A stretch of DNA of 58,133 nucleotides from Nitriliruptoraceae bacterium (GTDB taxonomy: Bacteria; Actinomycetota; Nitriliruptoria; Nitriliruptorales; Nitriliruptoraceae), in contig SLMP01000030.1 of the NCBI GenBank assembly GCA_007133465.1, positions 1-58,133 of the forward strand, given 5' to 3'. Of this stretch, positions 43,021-52,569 are shown piece after piece; position 1 is the stretch's first letter, and each line of letters begins with the position of its first letter. The position numbers were made by a program, and so were the translations under genes. The notes beneath the pieces were generated by a model, which was not told the DNA's origin, did not search any database, and saw only the letters and a program-made list of their open reading frames with translations.

Positions 43021-44084
43021 CGGCCGCCGATCGCCACGCGATCGGTCCCCGGGACCGTCGGGCGGACCTGGCCACACACCCAGCTCGGCACCCCGCGGTC
43101 GGCGAGCAGGGCGAGCGCGTCGTCGGCCACCTCGGCACCGACGACGGCGACCATCCCGACCCCGCAATTGAACGTGCGCCACATCTCGGCGTCCTCGACC
43201 GGCCCCTGCGCCGCGAGCCACGTGAAGACCGCCGGCCGGTCCCAGGTGGCGGCGTCCACGTCGACGGCCAGCTCGTCGGGCAGGACCCGCGGCAGGTTGC
43301 CGGGCAGGCCCCCGCCGGTCACGTGGCAGAGCGCGTGGACGTCGAGGTGGTCCACCAGCGCCAGGCAGTCGCGGGCGTAGATGCGGGTGGGGGTGAGCAG
43401 CAGCTCGCCGAGCGGCCGGTCGAGCCCGTGCTCACGGTGCAGGTCGAGGCCGCCGACGATCCGCCGCACCAGCGAGAAGCCGTTGCTGTGCACCCCGGAG
43501 GAGGCCATCGCCACCAGCACGTCACCCACCTGCACCCGGTGCGCCCCGAGGATCGCGTCGCGTTCGACGACGCCCACCCCGAACCCGGCGAGGTCGAACT
43601 CGTCCTCGCCGAGCAGCCCCGGGTGCTCCGCGGTCTCCCCACCGACGAGCGCACAGCCGGCGAGCTCGCACCCGTCGGCGATGCCGGTGACCAGCGCGGC
43701 GACCCGGTCGGGGTCCAGCCGGCCGACCGAGAGGTAGTCGTTGAAGAACAGCGGCCGGGCACCGGGGACGACGAGGTCGTCGACGACCATCGCGACGAGG
43801 TCCTGCCCGATCGTGTCGAGCACGCCCATCCGGCGGGCCAGGTCCACCTTCGTGCCGACCCCGTCGGTCCCGGAGACGAGGACCGGCTCGCGGTAGCCGG
43901 CGGTGTCGAACGCGAACAGCCCGCCGAACCCGCCGATGCCGCCGAGCACCTCGGGCCCGTGGGTGCGGCGCACGGCGTCGCCGATCAGCCCGACGCTGCG
44001 GTCCGCGGCGGCGAGGTCGACGCCGGCGTCCGCGTAGGTCAGGGGCCGCGGGTCGTGCGGCCGGGGGTCGCGGGCGTCGGACAT
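43014..44084 (-). CDS. purM: Phosphoribosylformylglycinamidine cyclo-ligase (AIR synthetase)
   Basis: 356 residues from ATG 44084. Step 5 of purine synthesis: ATP-dependent ring closure of FGAM to AIR. Seen: YADAGVDLAAADRSVGLI, VSGTDGVGTKVDLARRMG, DTIGQDLVAMVVDDLV, GGETAEHPG, MASSGVHSNGFSLVRRI and HVTGGGLPGNLPRVL. The usual NDIVVQGAEPLFFLDY is VDDLVVPGARPLFFNDY, a mild departure. No other pur gene is in the window; purF would normally be adjacent in actinobacteria. Confidence 0.95.
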   Translation of the reverse strand: MSDARDPRPHDPRPLTYADAGVDLAAADRSVGLIGDAVRRTHGPEVLGGIGGFGGLFAFDTAGYREPVLVSGTDGVGTKVDLARRMGVLDTIGQDLVAMVVDDLVVPGARPLFFNDYLSVGRLDPDRVAALVTGIADGCELAGCALVGGETAEHPGLLGEDEFDLAGFGVGVVERDAILGAHRVQVGDVLVAMASSGVHSNGFSLVRRIVGGLDLHREHGLDRPLGELLLTPTRIYARDCLALVDHLDVHALCHVTGGGLPGNLPRVLPDELAVDVDAATWDRPAVFTWLAAQGPVEDAEMWRTFNCGVGMVAVVGAEVADDALALLADRGVPSWVCGQVRPTVPGTDRVAIGGRA

Positions 44085-44181
44085 GGCGCCGTGCCGATCG
44101 TCGGGGAGCGGGCTCGTCGCGGGCGGAGCTCGTCGTGGCGGGGTGGGTCGTGCGCGGTCGTCGCTGGCGAGCGGGGGCGGG

Positions 44182-44607
44182 CTAGGCGCTGCGCTCGCGT
44201 GGCAGCTTCCAGCGCCGGCGGAACGCCCGCTCCGCGTCCGCGAACGCGTCGAGCGGCTCGATCACGTCCTGCACGGACCCGAGCAGCTCCTCGAGCTCGC
44301 GGGTCTCGCCGGCGACCTGGTCCACCTCCGCGAGGGCCGCCTCCGACTCGTCGAGCGCCGCCGCGCAGTCACGCCAGTCGTCGGCCACCTGCTCGAGGTG
44401 CCACCTCGGCATCCAGTCGCGTGCGTCGACGATCGCCCGCCGCAGGGCATCGGTGCCGACCGCGATCGGAGCCGGCTCGACCCGCCCGGTCGGCAGGACG
44501 CCGAGCAGCACGCGTCGGCCGCCCTCGATCACCTCGGCGCAGTCGAGGAAGGACCACCACGCGGCGTGGAGGTCGGCGGGCAGGTCGGGCTTGCGGCGGA
44601 AGACCAT
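44182..44607 (-). CDS. Hypothetical protein
   Basis: 141 residues from ATG 44607. It starts MVFRRKPDLPADLHAAWWSF, followed by a strand-rich portion (RRVLLGVLPTGRVEPAPIAVG) and a long helical C-terminus (DDWRDCAAALDESEAALAEV, LEELLGSVQDVIEPLDAFADAERAFRRRW) that may be coiled. No family recognised. There is no signal peptide. It is divergent from metH (about 100 nt) and upstream of purM on the same strand. Confidence 0.65.
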   Translation of the reverse strand: MVFRRKPDLPADLHAAWWSFLDCAEVIEGGRRVLLGVLPTGRVEPAPIAVGTDALRRAIVDARDWMPRWHLEQVADDWRDCAAALDESEAALAEVDQVAGETRELEELLGSVQDVIEPLDAFADAERAFRRRWKLPRERSA

Positions 44608-44693
44608 GGTGGTGGGCAGTATCGCGGGCCGGCCGGCGCGGAGCGAACCCGGGCGCGCACCGGGACCGTGCGATGAGCGCACCCGTGACGCCG

Positions 44694-44699
44694 TACCCT
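44694..44699 (+). promoter_or_regulatory. -10 element of metH
   Basis: TACCCT, 9 nt before ATG 44709, with no ribosome binding site between; likely leaderless. The 100-nt gap to the divergent gene is too short for a cobalamin riboswitch. Confidence 0.4.
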
Positions 44700-44708
44700 C
44701 CGCCGCGC

Positions 44709-47700
44709 ATGGACGACTCCCCGCTCCCGCCGCTGGCCGCCCACCCGTTCCTCGACGGGCTGCGCGAGCGCGTCGTCGTCTTCGACGGTGGGATGGGGAC
44801 GTCCCTGCAGACCGCGGGGCTCACGGCGGCCGACTTCGGCGGCGACGAGCTCGACGGTTGCAACGAGGTGCTCGTCCGCACCCGGCCGGACGTCGTCGAG
44901 ACGGTCCATCGCAGCTTCCTCGAGGTCGGGGTGCACGCGGTGCAGACCAACACGTTCGGTGGCGCCCCGTGGGTGCTCGCCGAGTACGACCTCGAGGACG
45001 CGACCGAGGAGCTCAACCGCCTGGCCGCCGAGGTGGCCCGTCGGGCCGCCGACGCGTACGCGACCCCCGACGACCCGCGGTGGGTGGTCGGCTCGATCGG
45101 CCCGGGTACCCGGGCACCGTCGCTGTCGCTGGGCAAGGACCCGGCGGCCACCCGGGACTTCATCGACGTCCCGACGATGGAGGCCGGCTACCGGCGGCAG
45201 GTCCGGGGGCTGCTCGACGGCGGCGCCGACGTGTTGCTGGTCGAGACCTGCTTCGACCTGCTGCAGGTGAAGGCGGCGGTCGCCGCCGCCAACGACGTGT
45301 TCGTGGAACGCGGCTCGCGGGCCCCGCTGATGGTGTCGTTCACGGTCGAGAAGGACATCAACACGATGCTCCTCGGGACCGAGCCGCTCGCCGCCGTCGC
45401 GGCGCTCGACCCGCTGCCCATCGACGTGCTCGGCATGAACTGCGCCACCGGCCCCGAGGACATGCGCGAGCACGTCCGCACCCTGGCGCGCGCGTCACGG
45501 CTGCCGGTCAGCGTGATCCCCAACGCCGGCATCCCGTACCTCGAGGACGGCGCGACGGTCTACCCGCTGTCCCCCGAGGAGCTCGCCACCGCCCACGCGG
45601 AGTTCGTGACCGCGTTCGGCGTGGCGATCGTCGGGGGGTGCTGCGGCACGACCCCGACCCACCTGCGCCACGTCGTCGAGGCGGTGGGGGCGGCGGCGCC
45701 CCGAGCGCGACGGTTGGACCGTCCCACCGCAGCGAAGCCGGGTGCGGCCGGACGGCTCGTCCTGCCCGCGGATGGTGCCTCCGCGGATGGCGTGCCCGCG
45801 GACGGCGTGACCGCGGACCGTGCGAGCTCGGAGGGGGCCGAACCGTTGACCGTGGAGTGGCGGCCGTCGCTCGCCTCGCTCTACGCGGCCGTCACCGTCG
45901 AGCAGGAGAACGCCTTCCTCGCCATCGGAGAGCGCGCCAACGCCAACGGCTCCGCCGCCTTCCGCCGGCTGCTGCTCGCCGAGGACTGGGACGGCATCGT
46001 CCAGCTGGCCCGCTCGCAGACGCGGGAGGGCGCGCACGTCCTGGACGTGTGCGTCGACTACGTGGGTCGCGACGGCGTGCCGGACATGGTCGCGGCGGTC
46101 GACCGGTACGCGACCCAGTCCACCCTGCCCCTGGTGATCGACTCGACCGAACCCGAGGTCATCGAGGCGGCGCTCGTCCGGCTCGGTGGTCGCGCCACCA
46201 TCAACTCCGTCAACCTCGAGGACGGGCGGGGCAAGGCCGACCGGCTGCTCGCGCTCGCCCGCCGCTACGGCGCCGCCGTCGTGGTGCTCGCGATCGACGA
46301 GGAGGGGCAGGCGCGCACGGCCGACCGCAAGGTCGCGATCTGCGAACGGATCGCCCGGCTCGCGATCGACGAGCACGGGCTCGAGCCGCACGACCTCGTC
46401 TTCGACTGCCTCACGTTCCCGCTCGGGTCGGGGCAGGAGGACCTGCGGCGCGACGCGCTGGAGACGCTCGAGGCGATCGAGCGGGTCAAGGAGCGGGTGC
46501 CCGGCTGCGCGACGACGCTCGGGGTGTCGAACGTGTCGTTCGGGCTGTCGCCGGCGGCCCGGCAGGTGCTCAACTCGGTGTTCCTCGACGAGGCGATCCG
46601 ACGCGGGCTCGACTCTGCCATCGTCCACGTCGCGAAGATCCTGCCGCTGCACCGCATCCCCGAGGAGCACCGCGAGGTCGCGCTCGACCTCGTCCACGAC
46701 CGCCGCGGCGCGGCGGGGCTCGGTGGGACCGCGCCCGACGACTACGACCCGCTGCACCGGTTGATGGCGCTGTTCGAGGCCGCCTCGGAGACCTCTCGCG
46801 CCACCGCCGACGAGCTGGCGGCGCTGCCGGTCGACGAACGGCTCGAACGGCGGATCGTCGACGGCGACCGTGACGGCCTGGAGGCCGACCTCGACGTCGC
46901 CCTCGCGCAGCACCCACCCCTCGACATCATCAACCGCTTCCTGCTGGCCGGGATGGCGACGGTCGGCGAGCTGTTCGGGTCGGGCCAGTTGCAGCTGCCG
47001 TTCGTCCTGCAGTCCGCCGAGGCGATGAAGGCGGCCGTCGCCCACCTCGAACCGCACATCGAGGCGGCCGGGGGTGGCAGCGCCGCATCGAAGGGCCGGA
47101 TCGTGCTGGCCACGGTCAAGGGCGACGTGCACGACATCGGGAAGAACCTCGTCGACATCATCCTGCGCAACAACGGCTACGACGTCGTCAACCTCGGCAT
47201 CAAGCAGTCGCTCGACCAGATCCTGCAGGCGGCCGACGACAAGCAGGCCGACGCGATCGGGATGTCCGGTCTCCTGGTCAAGTCGACCGTGGTGATGCGC
47301 GAGAACCTCGCGGAGATGAACGAGCGGGGCGCGGCTGGCTACCCGGTGCTGCTCGGCGGCGCGGCACTGACCCGCGGGTACGTCGAGGACGATCTGCGGG
47401 GCCTGTACGACGGCGAGGTCTACTACTGCAAGGACGCCTTCGAGGGGCTGCGGGTGCTGGATGCGGTCCTCACCCGCCGGCGCTCGGGTGACGGCACGCC
47501 CACGGAGCTCGCTGCCCGGCGCCGCCGTCGGCAGCCCACCCGGTCGCGGTCCGCGGAGGCGCCGCCGGCGATCGACGCACAGGGCCGGCCGCGCTCGGCG
47601 GTCGCGACCGACGTCCCCGTGCCGACGCCACCGTTCTGGGGGCAGCGCGTGGTCCGCGGGCTCCCGATCGGCGAGGTCGCGCCGCTGCTCAACGAGGTCG

Positions 47701-48419
47701 CCCTGTTCCGCAACCAGTGGGGGTTCACGCCGGGCGACCTCCCGCCCGACGGCTACGCCGACCTGCTGGACCGGGAGGCCCGGCCGGTGCTGCGGGAGTG
47801 GTTGGCGCGAGCGCAGGCGGACAAGGTCGTCACCCCGGAGGTCGTCTACGGCTACTACCCGGCGAACGGCGACGGCGACGACCTCGTCGTGTGGGACCCC
47901 GCGGCGCCGCTCGAGCGCGAACTGGTCCGGTTCCACTTCCCGCGGCAGGACCGGGGTCGGTTCCTGTGCATCGCCGACTTCTTCCGACCGGTCGACGCGG
48001 GCGAGCCGGACGTGCTCGGACTCCAGGTCGTGACGATGGGCCGACGGATCAGCGACGTGGCGGCCCGGCTGTTCGCGGAGGACCGCTACCAGGACTACCT
48101 CTACGCGCACGGTTTCGGGGTCGAGATGGCCGAGGCGCTGGCGGAGCTGTGGCATCGCCGGATCCGCGAGGAGCTCGGCATCGCCGACGACGACGGGCCG
48201 GGCGTCGGTGACTGGTTCCGGCAGGGCTACCGCGGTTCGCGGTACTCCTTCGGGTACGCCGCGTGCCCGGACCTCGAGGACCAGGCGAAGCTGTTCCGAC
48301 TGGTCGACCCACGGGCGATCGACGTGGAGCTGACCGACGAGTTCATGCTGCACCCGGAGCAGTCGACCTCCGCGATCGTGGTCCACCACCCGGCGGCGAA
48401 GTACTTCAACGCGCGTTGA
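44709..48419 (+). CDS. metH: Cobalamin-dependent methionine synthase
   Basis: 1236 residues (ATG 44673 upstream in frame is the alternative start). It methylates homocysteine using methyltetrahydrofolate via methylcobalamin. Domains in order: homocysteine/zinc domain (about 10-335) with GMNCATGP and GGCCGT zinc cysteines; folate-binding domain (about 375-670) beginning IGERANANGS; cap and B12 domains (about 690-930) with KGDVHDIGKNLVD, whose His (about 809) is the cobalt ligand; Arg-rich linker; AdoMet reactivation domain (about 960-1236) ending HPEQSTSAIVVHHPAAKYF. All four modules are complete. metF, which makes its folate substrate, lies 4 kb downstream on the same strand. Confidence 0.96.
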   Translation: MDDSPLPPLAAHPFLDGLRERVVVFDGGMGTSLQTAGLTAADFGGDELDGCNEVLVRTRPDVVETVHRSFLEVGVHAVQTNTFGGAPWVLAEYDLEDATEELNRLAAEVARRAADAYATPDDPRWVVGSIGPGTRAPSLSLGKDPAATRDFIDVPTMEAGYRRQVRGLLDGGADVLLVETCFDLLQVKAAVAAANDVFVERGSRAPLMVSFTVEKDINTMLLGTEPLAAVAALDPLPIDVLGMNCATGPEDMREHVRTLARASRLPVSVIPNAGIPYLEDGATVYPLSPEELATAHAEFVTAFGVAIVGGCCGTTPTHLRHVVEAVGAAAPRARRLDRPTAAKPGAAGRLVLPADGASADGVPADGVTADRASSEGAEPLTVEWRPSLASLYAAVTVEQENAFLAIGERANANGSAAFRRLLLAEDWDGIVQLARSQTREGAHVLDVCVDYVGRDGVPDMVAAVDRYATQSTLPLVIDSTEPEVIEAALVRLGGRATINSVNLEDGRGKADRLLALARRYGAAVVVLAIDEEGQARTADRKVAICERIARLAIDEHGLEPHDLVFDCLTFPLGSGQEDLRRDALETLEAIERVKERVPGCATTLGVSNVSFGLSPAARQVLNSVFLDEAIRRGLDSAIVHVAKILPLHRIPEEHREVALDLVHDRRGAAGLGGTAPDDYDPLHRLMALFEAASETSRATADELAALPVDERLERRIVDGDRDGLEADLDVALAQHPPLDIINRFLLAGMATVGELFGSGQLQLPFVLQSAEAMKAAVAHLEPHIEAAGGGSAASKGRIVLATVKGDVHDIGKNLVDIILRNNGYDVVNLGIKQSLDQILQAADDKQADAIGMSGLLVKSTVVMRENLAEMNERGAAGYPVLLGGAALTRGYVEDDLRGLYDGEVYYCKDAFEGLRVLDAVLTRRRSGDGTPTELAARRRRRQPTRSRSAEAPPAIDAQGRPRSAVATDVPVPTPPFWGQRVVRGLPIGEVAPLLNEVALFRNQWGFTPGDLPPDGYADLLDREARPVLREWLARAQADKVVTPEVVYGYYPANGDGDDLVVWDPAAPLERELVRFHFPRQDRGRFLCIADFFRPVDAGEPDVLGLQVVTMGRRISDVAARLFAEDRYQDYLYAHGFGVEMAEALAELWHRRIREELGIADDDGPGVGDWFRQGYRGSRYSFGYAACPDLEDQAKLFRLVDPRAIDVELTDEFMLHPEQSTSAIVVHHPAAKYFNAR

Positions 48420-48465
48420 CGGCGCGCGGCGCGGTGTCGCGGGCCGTGATCCGCGCGCACGGCGA

Positions 48466-48487
48466 GGGCCACCCGTGTGGGTGGCCC
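48466..48487 (+). terminator. Hairpin terminator after metH
   Basis: GGGCCACCC (48466-48474), loop GTGT, GGGTGGCCC (48479-48487), 47 nt after the metH stop. Perfect 9-bp stem, no T tract. Confidence 0.65.
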
Positions 48488-48589
48488 CCCGCCTGCTCGT
48501 GGCCCGCGGTCAGCGACCGGGACTCCCGACCGGCGCGACCTGCCGTGACCACGAGACCGACCAGCGCGCGAGGCGCGGTCGGGGTTCCG

Positions 48590-48796
48590 TCACTGCCGCT
48601 TGCGCTGCTCGCCTTCGTGGCCGGCAGCCTCCTGGGTCTTGCGGTCCGCCTCGGCCTGGGCGCGCTCGGCCTCGTCGCCCTTCTGCGCCTTCTTCTGCTG
48701 CTGCTCGCCCTCGCGGACCTGGTCGTCGTCGCCGGTGACCTTGCCCATCGTCTCCTTGGCAACGCCCTTCATCTTCTCGCCCGTGTTGTCAGCCAT
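48590..48796 (-). CDS. CsbD-like general stress protein
   Basis: 68 residues from ATG 48796 with GGAGGA upstream. MADNTGEKMKGVAKETMGKV followed by TGDDDQVREGEQQQKKAQ matches the CsbD-like pattern (K-x-KG-x2-K-E-x2-GK-x-TGD). The rest is a charged, probably disordered helix rich in Glu, Gln and Lys. Such proteins accumulate in stress and stationary phase; mechanism unknown. It is convergent with metH. Confidence 0.8.
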   Translation of the reverse strand: MADNTGEKMKGVAKETMGKVTGDDDQVREGEQQQKKAQKGDEAERAQAEADRKTQEAAGHEGEQRKRQ

Positions 48797-48957
48797 CGTT
48801 TCCTCCGTTGCCGTCGCACGCGGTCTCTCCGCGTCCGGCACCCACGATGCCCGCCCGCGACCTGCAACTCCAGCCGCCGCACCCGACGTTCGGGCAGTCG
48901 GGCTCCGCTCGCCGGGACGGACGGCCACCCGGCCGGTCGGCCCGTTTCGGACGGCCG

Positions 48958-49557
48958 TCAGTCACCGTCGCCGTCCTCCCACTCCGACCACCGCGCACCC
49001 TCCTCGAGGTCGTCTCCCGAGGGCGGTTCGCAATGCACGCGTTCGAGCAGCGCAGGGTCGTCGGTGACCTCGATCACGCCGACCCGGCCGTCCTGGACGT
49101 CGTCCACGTGCAGTGCCGCCAAGGGCCACCAGTCGTCGCCGTCGTGCTCCCACAGCACCCCGACGTGCTCGGTCTCGGCGTGACCCCGCGTCAGGCACAG
49201 GCTCGGGCGGCGCTTCCAGAAGCCCTCGATCGCCTCCGGCAGGTTGGCACGGTCGGGGCCGAGGAACCCGGGCGTCTCGGCGTCGGCGGCGAGGATGTCC
49301 AGCAGCTCCTCGAGGTGGCGCGCGTTGAACGCCTCGGCGATGGCGTCGATGGCGTCGGCTTCCGCGTCGTCGCGTAGCCCGACATCGAGGTCCTCGTCGA
49401 GCAGGTCGACCTCCGGGTCGTCCTCGTGGAAGCCGTAGTCGTCCACGCTCACGCCGTCGGGCAACTCCTGCGTCTCGAGCGGGTCCGGTCCACTCCCGGC
49501 GTCGACGCGGTCCAGCAGTGCCTCGGCAGCCGCCTGGTGGTGATCGACCTCGCGCAC
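48958..49557 (-). CDS. SnoaL-like / NTF2-fold protein with acidic N-terminus
   Basis: 199 residues from GTG 49557 (GGAGGAG 6 nt upstream). The first 75 residues are strongly acidic. The second part, AIDAIAEAFNARHLEELLDIL through AIEGFWKRRPSLCLTRG to WWPLAALHVDDVQDGRVGVIEVTDD, has the helix-then-curved-sheet order of SnoaL-like/NTF2-fold proteins that bind small ligands. No catalytic residue is evident. It is divergent from the Pat-like gene. Confidence 0.65.
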   Translation of the reverse strand: MREVDHHQAAAEALLDRVDAGSGPDPLETQELPDGVSVDDYGFHEDDPEVDLLDEDLDVGLRDDAEADAIDAIAEAFNARHLEELLDILAADAETPGFLGPDRANLPEAIEGFWKRRPSLCLTRGHAETEHVGVLWEHDGDDWWPLAALHVDDVQDGRVGVIEVTDDPALLERVHCEPPSGDDLEEGARWSEWEDGDGD

Positions 49558-49769
49558 GGGGCTCTCCTCCACGCTCGCCTGCTCCGAGCGTGCACGCTTC
49601 CGGTCCCGGCGGCAAGGGGTCAGCCGGCCCTGGACGCCGCTGCGGGGAGCGTCTCGACGCGCGAGCGACACCGCGACCCCGGCGCAGGGACACGAAGGTG
49701 GTGGCGCGCCGGCGGTCCAGCGACGAGGATGAGCCTGCGAGCCGCCCCGCCGACCGACGAGGCCAGCTG

Positions 49770-52457
49770 ATGGACCTGCCGCGCGACCACGTCCTGCCGG
49801 ACGGCACCACGCTCCGGATCCGGGAGATCACGCCCGACGACAAGGCCCTGATGCTCGCGATGTGGACGCGGACGAGCGCGGAGTCCCGACGCGCGCGCTT
49901 CCTCGGCCCGTTCGACCTCAACGAGTCGAACGTGCACCGCTTCACCGATCTCGACCCCGACCTGCAGTTCGCGGTCGTCGCGATCCGTGGCCGGCGTGAG
50001 CGGGCGCGGCTGGTGGGCGTCGCACGCTACGAACGCGATCCGGACCACCGGGACCACGCGGAGTTCGCGGCGCTCGTCGAGGACGGCTGGCAGGGGCGGG
50101 GGGTCGGGACCGCGCTGCTGCGCGAGGTGGCCGTCGCGGCGCACGAGCACGGCATCACCCACCTCACCGGCGACATCCTGGCCGACAACGTCCGCATGCT
50201 GAACCTCGTCCGCGAGCTCGGCCTCGAGTACCGCTCCGGCTACGACGAGGGCGGCATCGTGCGCTCCGACCTCGAGGTGACCCTGACCGATCGCTTCCTC
50301 GACGTCGTGGAGGAGACCGAACGCGAGGCCGCCCAGGCGGCGCTGAGCCGGTTCTTCCGCCCGGAACGGGTCGCGGTCGTCGGCGCGTCGCGCAACCCGA
50401 CGGCCATCGGCGGGATGCTGTTCGGCAACCTCCTCGCCGGCGGCTTCACCGGGGTCGTCTACCCCGTCAACCCCTCCGCCCGCTACGTGCAGGGCGTCGC
50501 GGCCTACCCGTCGCTGGCGGACTGCCCGGAGGTGCCCGACGTCGTCTTCGTCAGCCTGCCGGCACACCTCGTCAACGACGTCGTCGACGAGGCCGGGGAG
50601 CTCGGCATCGGAGCGGTGTGCATCGTCTCCGCCGGCTTCGCGGAGATCGGTGGCGAGGGGGTGACGCTCCAGGAGGACCTGGTCGGTCGCGCGCGGGGGC
50701 ACGGACTGCGGATCGTCGGACCGAACTGCATGGGGCTGCTCAATGGGCACGCCGAGGTGCGGATGAACGGCACCTTCTCGCCCATCTTCCCCGAGCCCGG
50801 CCGCGTGTCGATGTCCTCGCAGTCGGGAGCGCTCGGGCTCGCGGTGCTCGAGCACGTCCACGCCCTCGGCCTCGGTATCTCCACGTTCGTCTCGGTGGGC
50901 AACAAGGCGGACATCTCCGGCAACGACCTGCTGCTGTACTGGGAGCACGACCCGGACACCGACGTGATCCTGATGTACCTCGAGTCGTTCGGCAACCCGC
51001 GCAAGTTCTCCCGGATCGCGCGGCGCATCTCCCGACACAAGCCGATCGTGGCGGTCAAGTCGGGCCGGACGAAGGCCGGCGTGCGTGCGGCGTCGAGCCA
51101 CACGGCCGCGATCGCCTCCGGCGACCGGGCGGTCGACGCGCTGTTCCGGCAGACCGGGGTGATCCGCACGGACACCCTCGAGGAGATGTTCGACGTGGCG
51201 ACGCTGCTGGCGAGCCAGCCGCTGCCCCAGGGCAACAACGTCGCCGTCCTCACCAACGCCGGCGGCCCCGGCATCCTCGCGGCCGATGCGCTCGAGGCCC
51301 AGCACCTCGACGTCCCCACGCTGTCGGACCGCACGGTCGCGAAGCTCCGCGGGTTCCTGCCCGTGGAGGCCGGCATCTCCAACCCGGTCGACATGATCGC
51401 GTCCGCCGACCCCGAGGCGTACGCGCGCGCGGTGGAGGTCCTCGGCAACGCGCCGGAGGTCGACTCGCTGTTCGTCATCTTCATCCCGGTGCGATCGGTC
51501 GACACCGCGGAGCTCGTCGCGGCGGTGATGGGCGCCCGCGACACGATCCCCAAGGACAAGCCGCTGATCGCGGTGATCATGTCGTCGGAGGAGGGGCCGG
51601 CACGGGAGCTGGCAGAGGCTGGCATCCCGACCTTCGCGTTCCCCGAGGCCGGCGCACGGGCACTCGGCCGGGTGCACAGCTACAGCTGGTGGCGACGTCA
51701 GCCATTGGGCCAGGTCGTGGAGCCCGCCGGCATCGACCGCGCCGGCGCCCGCCAGATCGTCGAGCAGGCGCTCGCGACCTCCACCCGCGACGACGGTTCG
51801 GTGTGGCTGACCTCGCAGGACGCGACGGCGTTGCTCGAGGCGTACGGCGTCCCCCTCGCGACCGCCGTGATCGTCGACTCCGCCGAGGCAGCCGCGCAGG
51901 TGCAGCGCGAGCTGAGCCTGCCGGTCGCGGTCAAGGCGGCGGCGCCGATCCACAAGGCGGACGTCGGCGGGGTGGAACTCGGGATGGACACGCCGGCGGC
52001 CGCGGCGGCCGCCGTCGAACGGATCGCGCAGGCGCTGCGTGACCACGACCTCACCGACCACCTGGGCAGCTACCTCGTGCAGGAGATGGTCGGCGACGGC
52101 ATCGAGATGGTCGTCGGGGTCACCCACGACCCGTCGTTCGGTCCGTTGGTGCTGGCCGGCGCCGGCGGTACCCACGTCGAGCTGCTGCGGGACGTGAGCC
52201 TGCGCATCACACCGGTCACCGATGTCGACGTCGCGGAGATGCTGGCGCGGTTGCGGATGGCCCCGCTGCTCGGCGGCTACCGCGGCAGCCCGCCGGCGGA
52301 CGTCACCGCCCTCAAGGACCTGATGTACCGCATCAACGCGATGGTCGAGGACCTCCCCGAGGTCGCGGAACTCGACCTCAACCCCGTGTTCGTGCGCGAG
52401 GAGGGCCTCGGGGTGAAAGCGGCCGACGTGCGGCTGAAGCTCAGTCCGACGACGTAG
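49770..52457 (+). CDS. Pat-type fusion: GNAT acetyltransferase plus ADP-forming acyl-CoA-synthetase-like domains
   Basis: 895 residues from ATG 49770. N-terminal GNAT domain (about 15-185; EDGWQGRGVGTALLREV binds acetyl-CoA), then a CoA-binding Rossmann domain (FFRPERVAVVGASRNPTAIGGML), CoA-ligase domains with SSQSGALGLAV and the phospho-histidine loop RAASSHTAAIASG, and an ATP-grasp domain (LPVAVKAAAPIHKADVGGVELG to MVGDGIEMVVGVTHDPSFGPL). This is the layout of protein lysine acetyltransferases related to Pat/Pka, but with GNAT first rather than last. It may acetylate and switch off acetyl-CoA synthetase. The His is present, so synthetase activity is not excluded. Confidence 0.88.
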   Translation: MDLPRDHVLPDGTTLRIREITPDDKALMLAMWTRTSAESRRARFLGPFDLNESNVHRFTDLDPDLQFAVVAIRGRRERARLVGVARYERDPDHRDHAEFAALVEDGWQGRGVGTALLREVAVAAHEHGITHLTGDILADNVRMLNLVRELGLEYRSGYDEGGIVRSDLEVTLTDRFLDVVEETEREAAQAALSRFFRPERVAVVGASRNPTAIGGMLFGNLLAGGFTGVVYPVNPSARYVQGVAAYPSLADCPEVPDVVFVSLPAHLVNDVVDEAGELGIGAVCIVSAGFAEIGGEGVTLQEDLVGRARGHGLRIVGPNCMGLLNGHAEVRMNGTFSPIFPEPGRVSMSSQSGALGLAVLEHVHALGLGISTFVSVGNKADISGNDLLLYWEHDPDTDVILMYLESFGNPRKFSRIARRISRHKPIVAVKSGRTKAGVRAASSHTAAIASGDRAVDALFRQTGVIRTDTLEEMFDVATLLASQPLPQGNNVAVLTNAGGPGILAADALEAQHLDVPTLSDRTVAKLRGFLPVEAGISNPVDMIASADPEAYARAVEVLGNAPEVDSLFVIFIPVRSVDTAELVAAVMGARDTIPKDKPLIAVIMSSEEGPARELAEAGIPTFAFPEAGARALGRVHSYSWWRRQPLGQVVEPAGIDRAGARQIVEQALATSTRDDGSVWLTSQDATALLEAYGVPLATAVIVDSAEAAAQVQRELSLPVAVKAAAPIHKADVGGVELGMDTPAAAAAAVERIAQALRDHDLTDHLGSYLVQEMVGDGIEMVVGVTHDPSFGPLVLAGAGGTHVELLRDVSLRITPVTDVDVAEMLARLRMAPLLGGYRGSPPADVTALKDLMYRINAMVEDLPEVAELDLNPVFVREEGLGVKAADVRLKLSPTT

Positions 52458-52524
52458 CCGCGCGCGACCGCGGCGGGGAGGCGACGGGCACCCCGCCCGT
52501 TCCGGGCGCGGGACCGGGCTGTCG

Positions 52525-52550
52525 TACCCTGCGCGGTCCCGCGACCGCGC
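52525..52550 (+). promoter_or_regulatory. metF promoter and 5' hairpin
   Basis: TACCCT (52525-52530) is directly followed by GCGCGGTC (52531-52538), loop CCGC, GACCGCGC (52543-52550). The hairpin would be at the 5' end of the mRNA; CAGGAG (52556-52561) is the ribosome binding site for GTG 52570. It does not match a riboswitch I know. Confidence 0.4.
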
Positions 52551-52569
52551 CCGTGCAGGAGCCGCATCC

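Noticed and set aside
44608-44708. Cobalamin riboswitch before metH
   Set aside because: The gap is only about 100 nt, with the -10 just 9 nt before the start; there is no room for the element and no B12-box is seen.
45495-48389. Open frame of 964 codons on the minus strand
   Set aside because: It is the reverse shadow of metH: high third-position GC keeps the opposite frame open. The product is Arg/Val/Asp-rich without domains, and metH is certain.
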